DNA from: Pseudomonas reactans
GTDB lineage: Bacteria > Pseudomonadota > Gammaproteobacteria > Pseudomonadales > Pseudomonadaceae
Direction: 5' to 3'
Assembly: GCF_013385825.1 (NCBI RefSeq)
Contig: NZ_JACAPG010000025.1
Coordinates: 1 to 64,000, forward strand
DNA: 64,000 nucleotides
Under the pieces are notes generated by a model. The model saw nothing but the letters and a program-made list of their open reading frames with translations, ran no database searches and had not been told where the DNA came from. Made by a program: the position numbers and the translations under genes. Shown here piece after piece: positions 18,231 to 27,288 of the stretch (position 1 is its first letter; the number at the start of each line of letters is the position of its first letter).

Positions 18231-18722
18231 ATGGACACCCCTGACATCCTGGTGCTGCAAGCCAGCTACACCAATACCGTGCATGCCGAAGCCATCGCTT
18301 TGGTACTCAACCACTACGCCGAAGACCCTATGGGGGGCGGGCACAGCCTGGACCCGGATTTGCTGGCGCAGTTGCCGGCAGAATTGGCCAAGCGTGCGCA
18401 CGCGTTCAGCGTATTGGCGTTTGTGAACGGAGTGCCGGCCGGGCTGGTGAATTGTTTTGAAGGGTTTTCCACATTTGCCTGCCGTCCGCTGGTCAACGTC
18501 CACGACGTGGTGGTGATGGATGCGTTTCGGGGGCTGGGGCTGAGCCAGAAAATGTTGCAGAAGGTCGAGGAAATCGCTCGTCAGCGCGGCTGCTGCAAAA
18601 TCACCCTGGAGGTGCTGGAAGGCAATGCGGTGGCTCAGTCGGCCTATCGCAAGTTCGGTTTTGATGATTCGATATTTGATCCAGCGCACGGGCGCATGTT
18701 GTTCTGGAGCAAACCGCTTTAA
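18231..18722 (+). CDS. GNAT family N-acetyltransferase
   Basis: A 163-residue acetyltransferase. The acetyl-CoA motif appears as VVMDAFRGLGLSQKML, followed by ITLEVLEGNAVAQSAYRKFGF, the standard motif A/B pair. ATG 18231 follows GAGGAAGG directly; an upstream in-frame extension to 18060 has no such site and low-complexity content. Substrate unknown. Confidence 0.9.
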   Translation: MDTPDILVLQASYTNTVHAEAIALVLNHYAEDPMGGGHSLDPDLLAQLPAELAKRAHAFSVLAFVNGVPAGLVNCFEGFSTFACRPLVNVHDVVVMDAFRGLGLSQKMLQKVEEIARQRGCCKITLEVLEGNAVAQSAYRKFGFDDSIFDPAHGRMLFWSKPL

Positions 18723-18732
18723 TAAATAGCAG

Positions 18733-18765
18733 GCAAAAAAAGGGCGCCATTAATTAAATGGCGCC
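18733..18765 (-). terminator. Intrinsic terminator of the PtrA-like gene
   Basis: Hairpin arms 18743-18751 and 18757-18765 (9 bp, 5-base loop) are followed on the minus strand by a T tract (A run 18735-18741 on the plus strand). It lies about 60 bases beyond the stop of the PtrA-like gene. The plus strand has no T tract, so it does not obviously serve the acetyltransferase. Confidence 0.82.
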
Positions 18766-18824
18766 AAGTTCACCTTAGCCATAGGAGCAGGATGGTAAAG
18801 GGCCGTGCGGTTAAACCCGTTGAA

Positions 18825-19046
18825 TCAAGTGTTCGGTTGTTGCTCGGCGGTGGATTGACCGGCCGCCTCTTTCTTCACGTTCTTCCCATCAGCCTGCGCG
18901 GTTTGTTCAGCCGTGCCGTGAGTCTTTTGCTGCATGAACGTGAAGTTGTTGTAGAACTCCTTCGAACGCTCGGAACCGCCTTCGGCAAAGGCTGCGGCGG
19001 AGGTCAGGGTCATCAGGCTGGCAAGCACCAGGGTGGAGAGTTTCAT
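18825..19046 (-). CDS. Small periplasmic protein with PtrA-like N-terminal region
   Basis: A 73-residue protein with a clear signal peptide (MKLSTLVLASLMTLTSAAAFA, cleavage after AFA) and a mature part starting EGGSERSKEFYNNFTFMQ. This AEGGxER...F pattern matches the N-terminus of PtrA, a copper-induced periplasmic peptide of P. aeruginosa (family knowledge). The rest is hydrophilic and low complexity. Metal-related function is inferred only. It has its own terminator and stands alone. Confidence 0.75.
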   Translation of the reverse strand: MKLSTLVLASLMTLTSAAAFAEGGSERSKEFYNNFTFMQQKTHGTAEQTAQADGKNVKKEAAGQSTAEQQPNT

Positions 19047-19142
19047 GGCAGTATTCCCATTAAGAGTGATCGGTATCCGCTCTGTCCTTGATCAGATTCA
19101 TGGGGCGAGTTTGGCGTGAGTTTATTAAGTAGGAATTAACGC

Positions 19143-19179
19143 GAAAAAACTCCGAAGTTAACAATTTCGTTAACTTCGG
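19143..19179 (-). terminator. Intrinsic terminator of the TonB receptor gene
   Basis: An 11-bp perfect hairpin (19152-19162 with 19169-19179, 6-base loop) is followed on the minus strand by six Ts (19144-19149). It lies 12 bases beyond the receptor stop codon. Confidence 0.88.
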
Positions 19180-19190
19180 GTTAAGAAGCC

Positions 19191-21416
19191 TTACAGCTTC
19201 CAGTCCAATGCCAGAGTGATCGAGCGCGGGTCACCCCAATACACGCCATTATAGAACCCGACGCGTTCGTAATATTTTTTATCAAATAGATTGTTGACGT
19301 TAAGTGATGCCGAAACATGTTCGTCGAACTGGTAGCGCGACATCAGGTTGACCACGGTGTAGGCCTGTTGCGTGATTTTCGCGCGCTCGGTCACCAGCCT
19401 GTTACCGATGCGTTGCCCTGTAGGCCGGTTGCTGAATTCGTAGATATCGCTCTGCCAGTTGACCGCGCCGCCCACCGTCAGGTTGCGCCATGCCCCCGGT
19501 AATCGGTAGGCACTGGAGACCTTCACCAGGTTGAGAGGCTGCCCGGTGTTGTTGCGCTTGTCCGTGCCATTCACCGAGTGGGTATACGTGTAGCCTGCCG
19601 TCAGGTTCCAGTCCGGCATCACTTCGCCGGCAACCTCCAGTTCAAAGCCATTGACCTTATTCCCCTTGCCGCCGGATTTGTAGTACTCCTCGCCAGTGGT
19701 CGGGTTTGGCGGTACCGAATAATCCCGTTCGGCGACGTTGTCCTGTTTGCTCCAGAAATACGCGGCCGCGACGTTCAGGCGCTCATTCAACAGACTCCCC
19801 TTGAGCCCGACCTCATAGTTGCTGCCCACCACCGGTTCCAGGTATTTGTTGCTAACGTCCTTGAGGCTCTGCGGCTTGAAAATGTCGGTGTAGCTCGCGT
19901 AAACGGTGTACTCCGGCGTGATGTCGTAAAGCAGGCCGGCGTAGGGCGTCCACATATCGTTGTGGGTCTGGCGGGTTTTGTTGGCTCTGAGTAGCTGATC
20001 ATTGCCATCGTATTCGGGCGTCGCGCTTTCCAGCTCCCAGCTGCCATAGCGGCTTCCGAGTACCGCATGCAAGCGGTCAGTCAGGTTCAGGCGCGTAGCC
20101 AGGTAGCCAGCTTTCTGTTGCTTGCTGCTGTGCTCGCCTTTGAGGCCGGTGACCGTGTCGCCGAACTTGCCAATCCCGCCCATGTATTTCCAGTCTTCGA
20201 TCGTGTAGTAGCCGTCAGGAATGTTGCTGCGCATCACCGGAGACACGTCGCGTTGTGTCGCCTCGCCATACCCCATCATCAGTGCATGTTCGCGGCCCAA
20301 CAAGGCGTAGCTGCCGGCGAGGTTGAGGTCGACCGCTTCCATTCTCGAGGTGCCGCGCATGTGGCTGGCCCAGGCGGTCATGCCGCTGCGGTCGTCATTG
20401 GGGAAGCCCGCGCCGCCGTAGTACACCTTGCCATCGGTGTCGCTTTGGCGATGGGTATAGGCGGCTTTCAAATGCCAGTCACCGCCGAGCCGATGATCGA
20501 GGGTGGCGAAGGTGGTCTTGTCAGTCAGCGGCCAGGAGCTCCAGTGCGCCGCCATATTGGTGGAGCGGGACAGCCCGGCCTTGCCTCCCTGGCTGTTCCA
20601 GTACGGCACGGTGCCCCAGGAGGTGCCTTGGACCTGCTTGTTCTGGTAATCAAAGCCTACGGCCAAGACCGTATCGTCTGATAGGTCGCCTTCAAGGATG
20701 CCGTATCCCACCGCCCGTTGCAGCCCGTAATTGTCGCGAAAGGATTGGCTGTCCCGGTAGGCCAGTACCGTCCGCCCGCGCAGCTTGCCGTCAAATGCCA
20801 ACGGACCGCCCACGTCTACGTAGCTGTAGTAGTTGTCATAGCTGCCGGCCTTGACCCCGGTTTGCGCCTGCCATTGGGCCGTCGGGCGTTTGCGCACCAT
20901 ATTGACCGTGGCGGAGGGATCGCCGGCGCCGGTGGTCAAGCCCGTGGCGCCCCGCACCACTTCGATATGGTCATAGATGATGGTGTCGGAATCGGACTTC
21001 ATGTAGCCAAACGTATTGAGCATCCCGTCAATCTGGAAGTTGCTGATGCCATAGCCACGTGACGAGTACGACACACGGTCGGAGTCGTTGTGCTGGACGT
21101 TGACCCCCGTGGTCTGGCGCAACACCTCGGTCAAGGTATTGAGATTGAAATCATCCATCTGCTGGCGCGTGATCACCGAGATCGATTGCGGGGTTTCCTT
21201 GACGGACAGGTTGAGGCGGGTGGCGGTACTCATGGAGCCGGTGGTGTAGGCCCCGGTGTGTTCGGTGGTGGCGCCCAGGCCTTCGGCAGTGATGCTGGTG
21301 GCGCCCAGCTCCAGGGCTTTGTTTTCGGGGTCGGTTTCAGCCAGCAGAGTGGGGCTGGTGGCCACACTGAAGAGGCCGAGGGTGAGGGTCATGGAACGGG
21401 TGAAAGGCGCGAACAT
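19191..21416 (-). CDS. TonB-dependent siderophore receptor
   Basis: A 741-residue outer-membrane receptor. A signal peptide ending at ...PTLLA is followed by a plug domain at about 35-160 (VKETPQSISVITRQQMDDFN, then LRQTTGVNVQ) and a 22-strand barrel ending in the C-terminal signature SITLALDWKL. It imports ferric siderophore complexes with TonB energy. No N-terminal FecA/FpvA-type signalling domain is present, so it should not signal to a FecR. The start at 21416 is preceded by AAGGAG; an earlier in-frame ATG at 21467 is not. A Fur-box-like site lies upstream. The siderophore cannot be named from sequence. Confidence 0.92.
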   Translation of the reverse strand: MFAPFTRSMTLTLGLFSVATSPTLLAETDPENKALELGATSITAEGLGATTEHTGAYTTGSMSTATRLNLSVKETPQSISVITRQQMDDFNLNTLTEVLRQTTGVNVQHNDSDRVSYSSRGYGISNFQIDGMLNTFGYMKSDSDTIIYDHIEVVRGATGLTTGAGDPSATVNMVRKRPTAQWQAQTGVKAGSYDNYYSYVDVGGPLAFDGKLRGRTVLAYRDSQSFRDNYGLQRAVGYGILEGDLSDDTVLAVGFDYQNKQVQGTSWGTVPYWNSQGGKAGLSRSTNMAAHWSSWPLTDKTTFATLDHRLGGDWHLKAAYTHRQSDTDGKVYYGGAGFPNDDRSGMTAWASHMRGTSRMEAVDLNLAGSYALLGREHALMMGYGEATQRDVSPVMRSNIPDGYYTIEDWKYMGGIGKFGDTVTGLKGEHSSKQQKAGYLATRLNLTDRLHAVLGSRYGSWELESATPEYDGNDQLLRANKTRQTHNDMWTPYAGLLYDITPEYTVYASYTDIFKPQSLKDVSNKYLEPVVGSNYEVGLKGSLLNERLNVAAAYFWSKQDNVAERDYSVPPNPTTGEEYYKSGGKGNKVNGFELEVAGEVMPDWNLTAGYTYTHSVNGTDKRNNTGQPLNLVKVSSAYRLPGAWRNLTVGGAVNWQSDIYEFSNRPTGQRIGNRLVTERAKITQQAYTVVNLMSRYQFDEHVSASLNVNNLFDKKYYERVGFYNGVYWGDPRSITLALDWKL

Positions 21417-21500
21417 CGCGGAAGACTCCTTGTCGTCTTTGCGGCCTTTCCGGTCGGGAAAGGCCATGGTTCAAAGACGAAAGGACGGGAGGAACTTTAG

Positions 21501-21525
21501 GCTTAAACGAGAATGATTATTATCT
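21501..21525 (-). promoter_or_regulatory. Fur-box-like operator
   Basis: Read on the minus strand the site contains GATAATAATCATTCTC. Aligned as a 19-mer it matches 14 positions of the consensus GATAATGATAATCATTATC. It lies about 90 bases before the receptor start, so iron repression through Fur is expected. It also sits near the 3' end of the phosphoethanolamine transferase gene but faces away from it functionally. Confidence 0.75.
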
Positions 21526-21530
21526 TTCTG

Positions 21531-23288
21531 TTACAGCGCTGGTTTTTCCTGGAGCACAACGTCGGTTGGATTGACTTTTTTCGGCTTGATCAGGCTGAAG
21601 TCGATCAGTGGTTTCTGCTGACGCAGGTAGGGGTTGCCGATCATTTGTGGGCGGGCCGTGAAGCTGTCGCTCACCAGACTTTTCGTACGGTCCAGCTCTT
21701 TGAAGCTTAGCCCGGCAAGGTCCGCCCAGGTGTGAATCAACTGCGAGCTGCTGTAGGGCCGCTGTAAATCGCCAGCAAAGCTCCAGTCGTGGGTTTCCCG
21801 CCATTTTGGTGAGGCGTAGGCCATGAACGGAATGGTGTACATCGGCGCGGTCGGCTTGGCTTCGTTGCGCCCCAGAGTGGCGTGGCCCGCTGAGTCGAAT
21901 ACGTCTTCGCCATGGTCCGACAGGTACAACAGGAAGCCGTTGGGATCGGTCTTGGCGTAGTCCTTGATCAGGCTAGACACCACGAAGTCGTTGTACAGCA
22001 CGGCGTTGTCGTAGCTGTTGTAGGTCGGCAGTTGATCGTCGGTCACGCCGGCCGGTACGCCCTGGCGGTCAGTGAACTTGTCGAAGGTCGGCGGGTAGCG
22101 GTACTGGTAGCTCATGTGGGTGCCCAGCAAGTGGACCACAATGAATTTACGTTCCGCAGGATCAGCCAACGCCTTGGAAAACGGTGCCAGCACATCGCCG
22201 TCGTATTGGCGGGCGTTCTGGTTGCGGTTGTTGTTCAGGTACACCTGTTCGTCGGCCTGTTCGGAGAAGGTCGTGAGCATGGTGTTGCGTTTGGTCATGG
22301 TCTGCTGGTTGGTGATCCAGTAGGTCTTGTAGCCTGCCTGTTTCATCACGCTGACAATGGATGGCGTCTTGAGGTACAGGTCAGGGTTTTCTTCGTCGGC
22401 GAAGGTCAGCACCTGTTGCAGCGCTTCGATGGTGTAGGGGCGCGGGGTGATGACGTTGTCGAACACGGCTAATTGATCGCGCAGTTTGTCCAACTCAGGC
22501 GTGGTGTTGCGCGGGTAGCCGTAGAGGCTCATGCGCTGGCGGTTGGTCGACTCACCGATGACCAGCACCAGGGTGGACGGCTGGCCGGCCATGGTGTCTT
22601 TCAGGTTCGTCAAAGGCGGAATCTGGCTGGCGCTGTCGAGCATGCCTTGCATGTTGTCCAGTTGCTCGGTATAGCGGCGGTAGGCGACGATCATCTGCCA
22701 CGGCACGGCGGGTTCGATGCGCGATTCAAAGCGGTCGATGGCATCGTCGAGGGTGTCGCTGCGGGCGATCTGTTTGACCAGCGGGTAACCAATGATGCCC
22801 ACCAGGATCGCGGTCGCCGCGATCAGTGCCTGGCCACGTGGCAGGTACACCGGTCGTACGCGAGTCCAGAGGAAAATAGCCACGGCGGTGTGGGCCATGA
22901 ACGCCAGCACGATCCACCAGGCGAAGTATTGGGTCGCGTATTCGCCGGCTTCAGAGATGTTCGACTCGAACATGATGAAGATGACGCTCTGGGAAAACTC
23001 CTGCTGGTAGATGAAAAAATATCCCAGGCTGGCCATGGAACAGGCCCACAGCACGACGCCGATCAAGGCGGCAAGCAAACGCGTACGACGAGGGAATATC
23101 AGCAGCGGCGCCAGCCAGATCGCACTCATGAAGAACGCTTGGCGAAAACCACTGAAGCCGGCAGTGCCGCTGAGTTGAATCAGCAGTTGGGTAATACCCG
23201 AGAAATACCAGAAAAACAGGAACAGCCAGCCAAGGCCGGCCCAATCAAAGCCTTTCGCAGACTTGGTGCTGCGTTCGAACATCGCCAT
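21531..23288 (-). CDS. cptA: Phosphoethanolamine transferase, CptA-like
   Basis: About 585 residues of the EptA/CptA alkaline-phosphatase-fold family. Five hydrophobic segments occupy the first 190 residues. The periplasmic domain has the nucleophile-bearing VIGESTNRQRMSLYGY motif, HLLGTHMSY and YLSDHGEDVFD, all zinc/phosphate-site signatures. It transfers phosphoethanolamine from phosphatidylethanolamine to lipopolysaccharide; similarity to CptA (heptose I) seems closer than to EptA, though this is a judgement by eye. ATG 23288 has GGAG 6 bases before it; ATG 23282 is an alternative. Confidence 0.87.
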   Translation of the reverse strand: MAMFERSTKSAKGFDWAGLGWLFLFFWYFSGITQLLIQLSGTAGFSGFRQAFFMSAIWLAPLLIFPRRTRLLAALIGVVLWACSMASLGYFFIYQQEFSQSVIFIMFESNISEAGEYATQYFAWWIVLAFMAHTAVAIFLWTRVRPVYLPRGQALIAATAILVGIIGYPLVKQIARSDTLDDAIDRFESRIEPAVPWQMIVAYRRYTEQLDNMQGMLDSASQIPPLTNLKDTMAGQPSTLVLVIGESTNRQRMSLYGYPRNTTPELDKLRDQLAVFDNVITPRPYTIEALQQVLTFADEENPDLYLKTPSIVSVMKQAGYKTYWITNQQTMTKRNTMLTTFSEQADEQVYLNNNRNQNARQYDGDVLAPFSKALADPAERKFIVVHLLGTHMSYQYRYPPTFDKFTDRQGVPAGVTDDQLPTYNSYDNAVLYNDFVVSSLIKDYAKTDPNGFLLYLSDHGEDVFDSAGHATLGRNEAKPTAPMYTIPFMAYASPKWRETHDWSFAGDLQRPYSSSQLIHTWADLAGLSFKELDRTKSLVSDSFTARPQMIGNPYLRQQKPLIDFSLIKPKKVNPTDVVLQEKPAL

Positions 23289-23448
23289 CCAGCGCTCCAA
23301 CCCGGTAATTTTTCAGTCGACACGCAGGGCTGCGCGCAACAGAGGCCACCCTTGCATGGGGTGGCCCTTCGGGCGGGAGTATCGGGAGGGGTATGTGAAA
23401 ACTTTGTGAGATTTGTGTAGACGTTATCTTACAAAGCGATGACAGGGC

Positions 23449-23628
23449 TTAGCAGAGCGCTGGCTGGGCGCCAGAAGGCTGATCCAGCTGGGCTTGGATG
23501 ATGTGCGAGCGCAAGCGCAAGACTTCCTGCTGCAGCTGTTCGCGTTCGTCTTTCAACTGGCGCAGCTCATCGCGTCGAATGGTGACGTAGAGGGTCTGTG
23601 GAGGACGGGTCATCTGTGCAGTGCTCAT
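23449..23628 (-). CDS. Conserved 59-residue coiled-coil protein
   Basis: A short gene with GAGGTAA just before ATG 23628. The product begins MSTAQMTRPPQTLYVTIRRD; a charged heptad-like stretch (ELRQLKDERQQLQQEVLRLR, residues 21-40) should form a single coiled-coil helix, and the tail is PSGAQPALC. I recall near-identical hypothetical proteins in other pseudomonads but no function. It is shorter than usual gene-calling cut-offs. It is upstream of cptA on the same strand with a 160-base gap holding an 8-bp GC hairpin (about 23345-23368) without a T tract. Confidence 0.72.
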   Translation of the reverse strand: MSTAQMTRPPQTLYVTIRRDELRQLKDEREQLQQEVLRLRSHIIQAQLDQPSGAQPALC

Positions 23629-23897
23629 TGCTTACCTCGCAAATAGCCGGTGTGTCGCGGTGTGCCAGAACGCTTGAGTCGAGGTTCTCGGCAGCAGTCA
23701 GGACAATTCTGAATTCTTTTTGCGAGCAATGGAACTTTTTTATTTTTGATGGTCGTGTGACTTTTTGTGCCGTGATGGTGAAATGCTGGCAGCTTTTTTC
23801 CATGAAACTACATCGATATCCGCCTGACTAACCCTCATTGGCCTCATTGCGCTATAAACTATGCACACATTTTTTTAGTAGTTAGGAGCATCAGCAC

Positions 23898-24881
23898 ATG
23901 CAACTGGGGATTATCGGACTAGGCCGCATGGGCGGGAATATTGCACGGCGCCTGATGCTCAATGGGCATACCACCGTTGTTTACGACCGTAACGAAGCTT
24001 TTGTAAAAGGCTTGAGTGAAGAGGGCGCCACGGGCGTTGCCGACCTCAAGGCATTGGTGGCCGGGCTGCAGAAACCGCGCACCGTTTGGGTGATGTTGCC
24101 AGCCGGCGCACCGACCGAAGACACCATCAACGAACTGAGCGCGCTGCTGGAAGACGGTGACGCAATCATCGACGGCGGCAACACCAACTACAAGGACGAC
24201 GTTCGCCGGGCCAAGGCCCTGGCGGAAAAAGGCCTGCACTATGTTGACGTCGGCACCTCCGGCGGTGTCTGGGGCCTGGAACGTGGTTACTGCATGATGA
24301 TCGGTGGCGACGCCGAGACCGTGCAGCGACTCGACCCGATCTTCAAGAGTCTGGCCCCGGGCCTGGGTAATATCCCGCGTACCAAGGACCGTTCAGACAG
24401 CGCTGACCCGCGCGCCGAACAGGGCTATATCCATGCCGGTCCTGCGGGTTCCGGGCACTTCGTCAAGATGATCCACAACGGCATCGAATACGGGATGATG
24501 CAGGCGTTTGCCGAAGGGTTTGACATTCTCAAGACCAAAAACTCGGAAAACCTGCCGGAAGACCAGCGCTTCGACCTGAATGTGGCCGATATCGCTGAAG
24601 TCTGGCGCCGTGGCAGTGTGGTCTCGTCCTGGCTGCTGGACCTGACCGCCGATGCGCTGGCCACCGACCCGAAACTCGACGGTTACTCCGGCTCCGTGGC
24701 CGACAGTGGTGAAGGCCGCTGGACCATCGAAGCCGCCATGGAACAAGCCGTGCCCGTACCGGTACTGTCCACCTCGCTGTTCGCACGCTTCCGCTCGCGC
24801 CAGCAAAGCACCTACGGTGACAAAATGCTGTCTGCCATGCGCTTCGGCTTTGGCGGCCACGTGGAGACTTCCAAAAAATGA
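23898..24881 (+). CDS. gnd: 6-phosphogluconate dehydrogenase, decarboxylating (short GntZ type)
   Basis: Converts 6-phosphogluconate to ribulose 5-phosphate and CO2. The Rossmann motif LGIIGLGRMGGN starts at residue 3, DGGNTNYKDD and GTSGGVWGLERGY follow, and the catalytic GPAGSGHFVKMIHNGIEYG segment is intact. At 327 residues it is the short form, which is often NAD-preferring. GGAG precedes ATG 23898. The stop overlaps the zwf start (ATGA), so both oxidative pentose-phosphate dehydrogenases are made together. Confidence 0.94.
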   Translation: MQLGIIGLGRMGGNIARRLMLNGHTTVVYDRNEAFVKGLSEEGATGVADLKALVAGLQKPRTVWVMLPAGAPTEDTINELSALLEDGDAIIDGGNTNYKDDVRRAKALAEKGLHYVDVGTSGGVWGLERGYCMMIGGDAETVQRLDPIFKSLAPGLGNIPRTKDRSDSADPRAEQGYIHAGPAGSGHFVKMIHNGIEYGMMQAFAEGFDILKTKNSENLPEDQRFDLNVADIAEVWRRGSVVSSWLLDLTADALATDPKLDGYSGSVADSGEGRWTIEAAMEQAVPVPVLSTSLFARFRSRQQSTYGDKMLSAMRFGFGGHVETSKK

Positions 24882-26401
24882 CCGCCAACGGCAAGAAACC
24901 CAAGGCCGAACCTGCTCCGCCCACCACGCTGTTTCTGTTTGGTGCCCATGGTGATCTTGTCAAGCGCCTGCTCATGCCGGCGCTGTACAACCTCAGCCGG
25001 GATGGCCTGTTGGGCGACGGCCTGCGCATTGTCGGCGTTGACCACAACGCCATCAGCGACGCTGACTTCGCCAAGAAACTCGAAGATTTCATTCGCACCG
25101 AAGCGGCGAGCAAGGTCAAGGGCAAAGGTGAAAACGCCCTGGACCCTGAGCTGTGGGCGCAGTTGGCCAAAGGCATCAGCTACGTCGAGGGTGACTTCCT
25201 CGACGACAGCACTTACGCCGACATCGGCAAGAAGATCGCCGACAGCGGCACCGGTAACGCCGTGTTTTACCTGGCCACTGCACCGCGTTTCTTCAGTGAC
25301 GTGGTGCAGCGCCTTGGCAGCGCCGGGCTGCTGACGGAAACTGACGACAGCTTCCGTCGTGTGGTCATCGAGAAGCCCTTCGGCTCCGACCTGGCCACCG
25401 CCGAAGCGCTGAACGCCAGTCTGCTCAAGGTGATGAGCGAGAAGCAGATCTATCGCATCGACCATTACCTGGGCAAGGAAACGGTGCAGAACATCCTGAT
25501 CAGCCGTTTCTCCAACGTGCTGTTCGAAGCGTTCTGGAACAACCATTACATTGATCACGTGCAAATCACTGCGGCCGAAACCGTTGGCGTTGAAACCCGT
25601 GGCAACTTCTTCGAGAAGACCGGCACCCTGCGCGACATGGTGCCCAACCACCTGTTCCAGTTGCTGGCGATGGTCGCGATGGAACCGCCTGCTGCCTTTG
25701 GCGCCGATGCCGTACGCGGTGAAAAGGCCAAGGTGATCGGTGCGGTACGCCCTTGGTCCCTCGAAGATGCGCGGGCCAACTCAGTGCGCGGGCAGTACAC
25801 CGCCGGTGAAATCGGCGGCAAGGCACTGCCGGGTTATCGCGAAGAGGCCAATGTCGCCCCGGACAGCAGCACTGAAACCTTCGTCGCCCTCAAAGTGATG
25901 ATTGATAACTGGCGTTGGGTCGGCGTGCCTTTCTACCTGCGCACCGGCAAGCGCATGAGCGTGCGCGACACCGAAATCGTTATCTGCTTCAAGCCTGCAC
26001 CCTACGCGCAATTCCGTGATACCGAGGTGGATGAGCTCAAACCTACCTACCTGAAGATCCAGATCCAACCCAACGAAGGCATGTGGTTCGACCTGTTGGC
26101 GAAAAAGCCTGGGCCGACCCTGGACATGGCGAATATCCAGCTGGGTTTTGCCTACAAGGACTTCTTCGAAATGCAGCCGTCGACCGGGTACGAAACCCTG
26201 ATCTACGACTGCATGACCGGCGACCAGACCTTGTTCCAGCGCGCAGACAACATCGAAAACGGCTGGCGTGCGGTACAGCCATTCCTCGATGCGTGGAAGG
26301 AAGACGACGGGATCCAGGCCTACAAGGCCGGTGAAGATGGCCCGGCTGCGGCCGACGCCTTGCTGGCCCGTGATGGTCGCACCTGGCATAGCCTCGGATG
26401 A
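24878..26401 (+). CDS. zwf: Glucose-6-phosphate 1-dehydrogenase
   Basis: A 507-residue G6PDH. The nucleotide-binding LFLFGAHGDLVKR is at about residues 18-30, with alanine in place of the more common serine or threonine of GASGDL. The substrate site RIDHYLGKE and the EKPFG motif are intact. It starts within the gnd stop and ends within the start of the HAD gene. No hexR, pgl or edd is next to it, so this is probably not the glucose-inducible hex-regulon copy that pseudomonads carry elsewhere (inference). Confidence 0.95.
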   Translation: MTANGKKPKAEPAPPTTLFLFGAHGDLVKRLLMPALYNLSRDGLLGDGLRIVGVDHNAISDADFAKKLEDFIRTEAASKVKGKGENALDPELWAQLAKGISYVEGDFLDDSTYADIGKKIADSGTGNAVFYLATAPRFFSDVVQRLGSAGLLTETDDSFRRVVIEKPFGSDLATAEALNASLLKVMSEKQIYRIDHYLGKETVQNILISRFSNVLFEAFWNNHYIDHVQITAAETVGVETRGNFFEKTGTLRDMVPNHLFQLLAMVAMEPPAAFGADAVRGEKAKVIGAVRPWSLEDARANSVRGQYTAGEIGGKALPGYREEANVAPDSSTETFVALKVMIDNWRWVGVPFYLRTGKRMSVRDTEIVICFKPAPYAQFRDTEVDELKPTYLKIQIQPNEGMWFDLLAKKPGPTLDMANIQLGFAYKDFFEMQPSTGYETLIYDCMTGDQTLFQRADNIENGWRAVQPFLDAWKEDDGIQAYKAGEDGPAAADALLARDGRTWHSLG

Positions 26402-27222
26402 GTGATGCCGCGATCCATCCCATCCGTTTTATCCTCAGTGACGTGGACGGCACCTTGCTGCATCCCGACCACAGCCTCAGCCAACGTACCGCCGACGCGG
26501 TGCGGGCCTTGCGTGACAGCGGCGTGTTTTTCAGCCTGGCCAGCGGGCGCCCGCCCAAGGCCATGCTGCACCTGATCGAAACCTTCGGTATCGATGTGCC
26601 GGTGGCTGGCTTCAATGGCGGCACCTTGATCAACCCGGACGGCAGCATCCTGGTTGCCCACCATCTGCCGGCCGAAGCGGCGCTGGTCACCCTGGCGCTG
26701 TTCTCGGCAGAGCCGGATGTGGAAGTCTGGGTGTTTGCCGACGGTGACTGGCTGCGCCGCGACCCGCCAGGGCCGATGGTGCAGCGCGAGGCTGATGGCC
26801 TGGGCTACGGGCCGATTGTGGTGGAGAGTTTCGAGCCCTACCTGGACCGTGTGGACAAAATCGTCGCTGCCAGCAACAACACGCAATTACTGGTGGAGCT
26901 GGAGGCGCAGTTACAGCCCAAGGTGCAGGGGCTGGCTCAAGTATCCCGTTCGCAGCCGGTGTATCTGGACGTGACGGCGATGCTGGCGAACAAGGGCGAA
27001 GCCTTGAAAACCTTGGCGGCGTACCTGGGTGTCCCCGTGGAGCAGACGGCGGCTATCGGTGATGGCGGCAATGATCCGGCCATGTTTCACGTGGCCGGGT
27101 TGTCAATTGCCATGGGGCAGGCGGAGGAAACCGTCAAGCGCCAGGCCAACGTAGTCACCGGCAGTAATGTCGATGACGGCGCGGCAGAAGCAATCGAGCG
27201 GTTTATTCTGGCCGCTCAATAA
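26398..27222 (+). CDS. Cof-type HAD-IIB phosphatase
   Basis: A 274-residue haloacid-dehalogenase phosphatase. Motif I is LSDVDGTLL, motif II is SLASGRPP, and the C-terminal motif IV region reads AIGDGGNDPAMF with NKGEALKTLA before it. This is the Cof/YidA subfamily acting on sugar phosphates or related metabolites. Its 4-base overlap with zwf puts it in the gnd-zwf operon, so a substrate from the pentose-phosphate branch is a reasonable guess. Confidence 0.9.
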   Translation: MSDAAIHPIRFILSDVDGTLLHPDHSLSQRTADAVRALRDSGVFFSLASGRPPKAMLHLIETFGIDVPVAGFNGGTLINPDGSILVAHHLPAEAALVTLALFSAEPDVEVWVFADGDWLRRDPPGPMVQREADGLGYGPIVVESFEPYLDRVDKIVAASNNTQLLVELEAQLQPKVQGLAQVSRSQPVYLDVTAMLANKGEALKTLAAYLGVPVEQTAAIGDGGNDPAMFHVAGLSIAMGQAEETVKRQANVVTGSNVDDGAAEAIERFILAAQ

Positions 27223-27288
27223 GCGTTGCGCGTTCTAACACTGAACTTGCGCCTCTCTAAACCGATAAGCGCAAGTTGCGGTGTTGGA

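Noticed and set aside
23340..23372. 8-bp GC hairpin downstream of the 59-residue gene as a terminator
   Set aside because: No T tract follows on either strand, so it is mentioned only in the gene entry.
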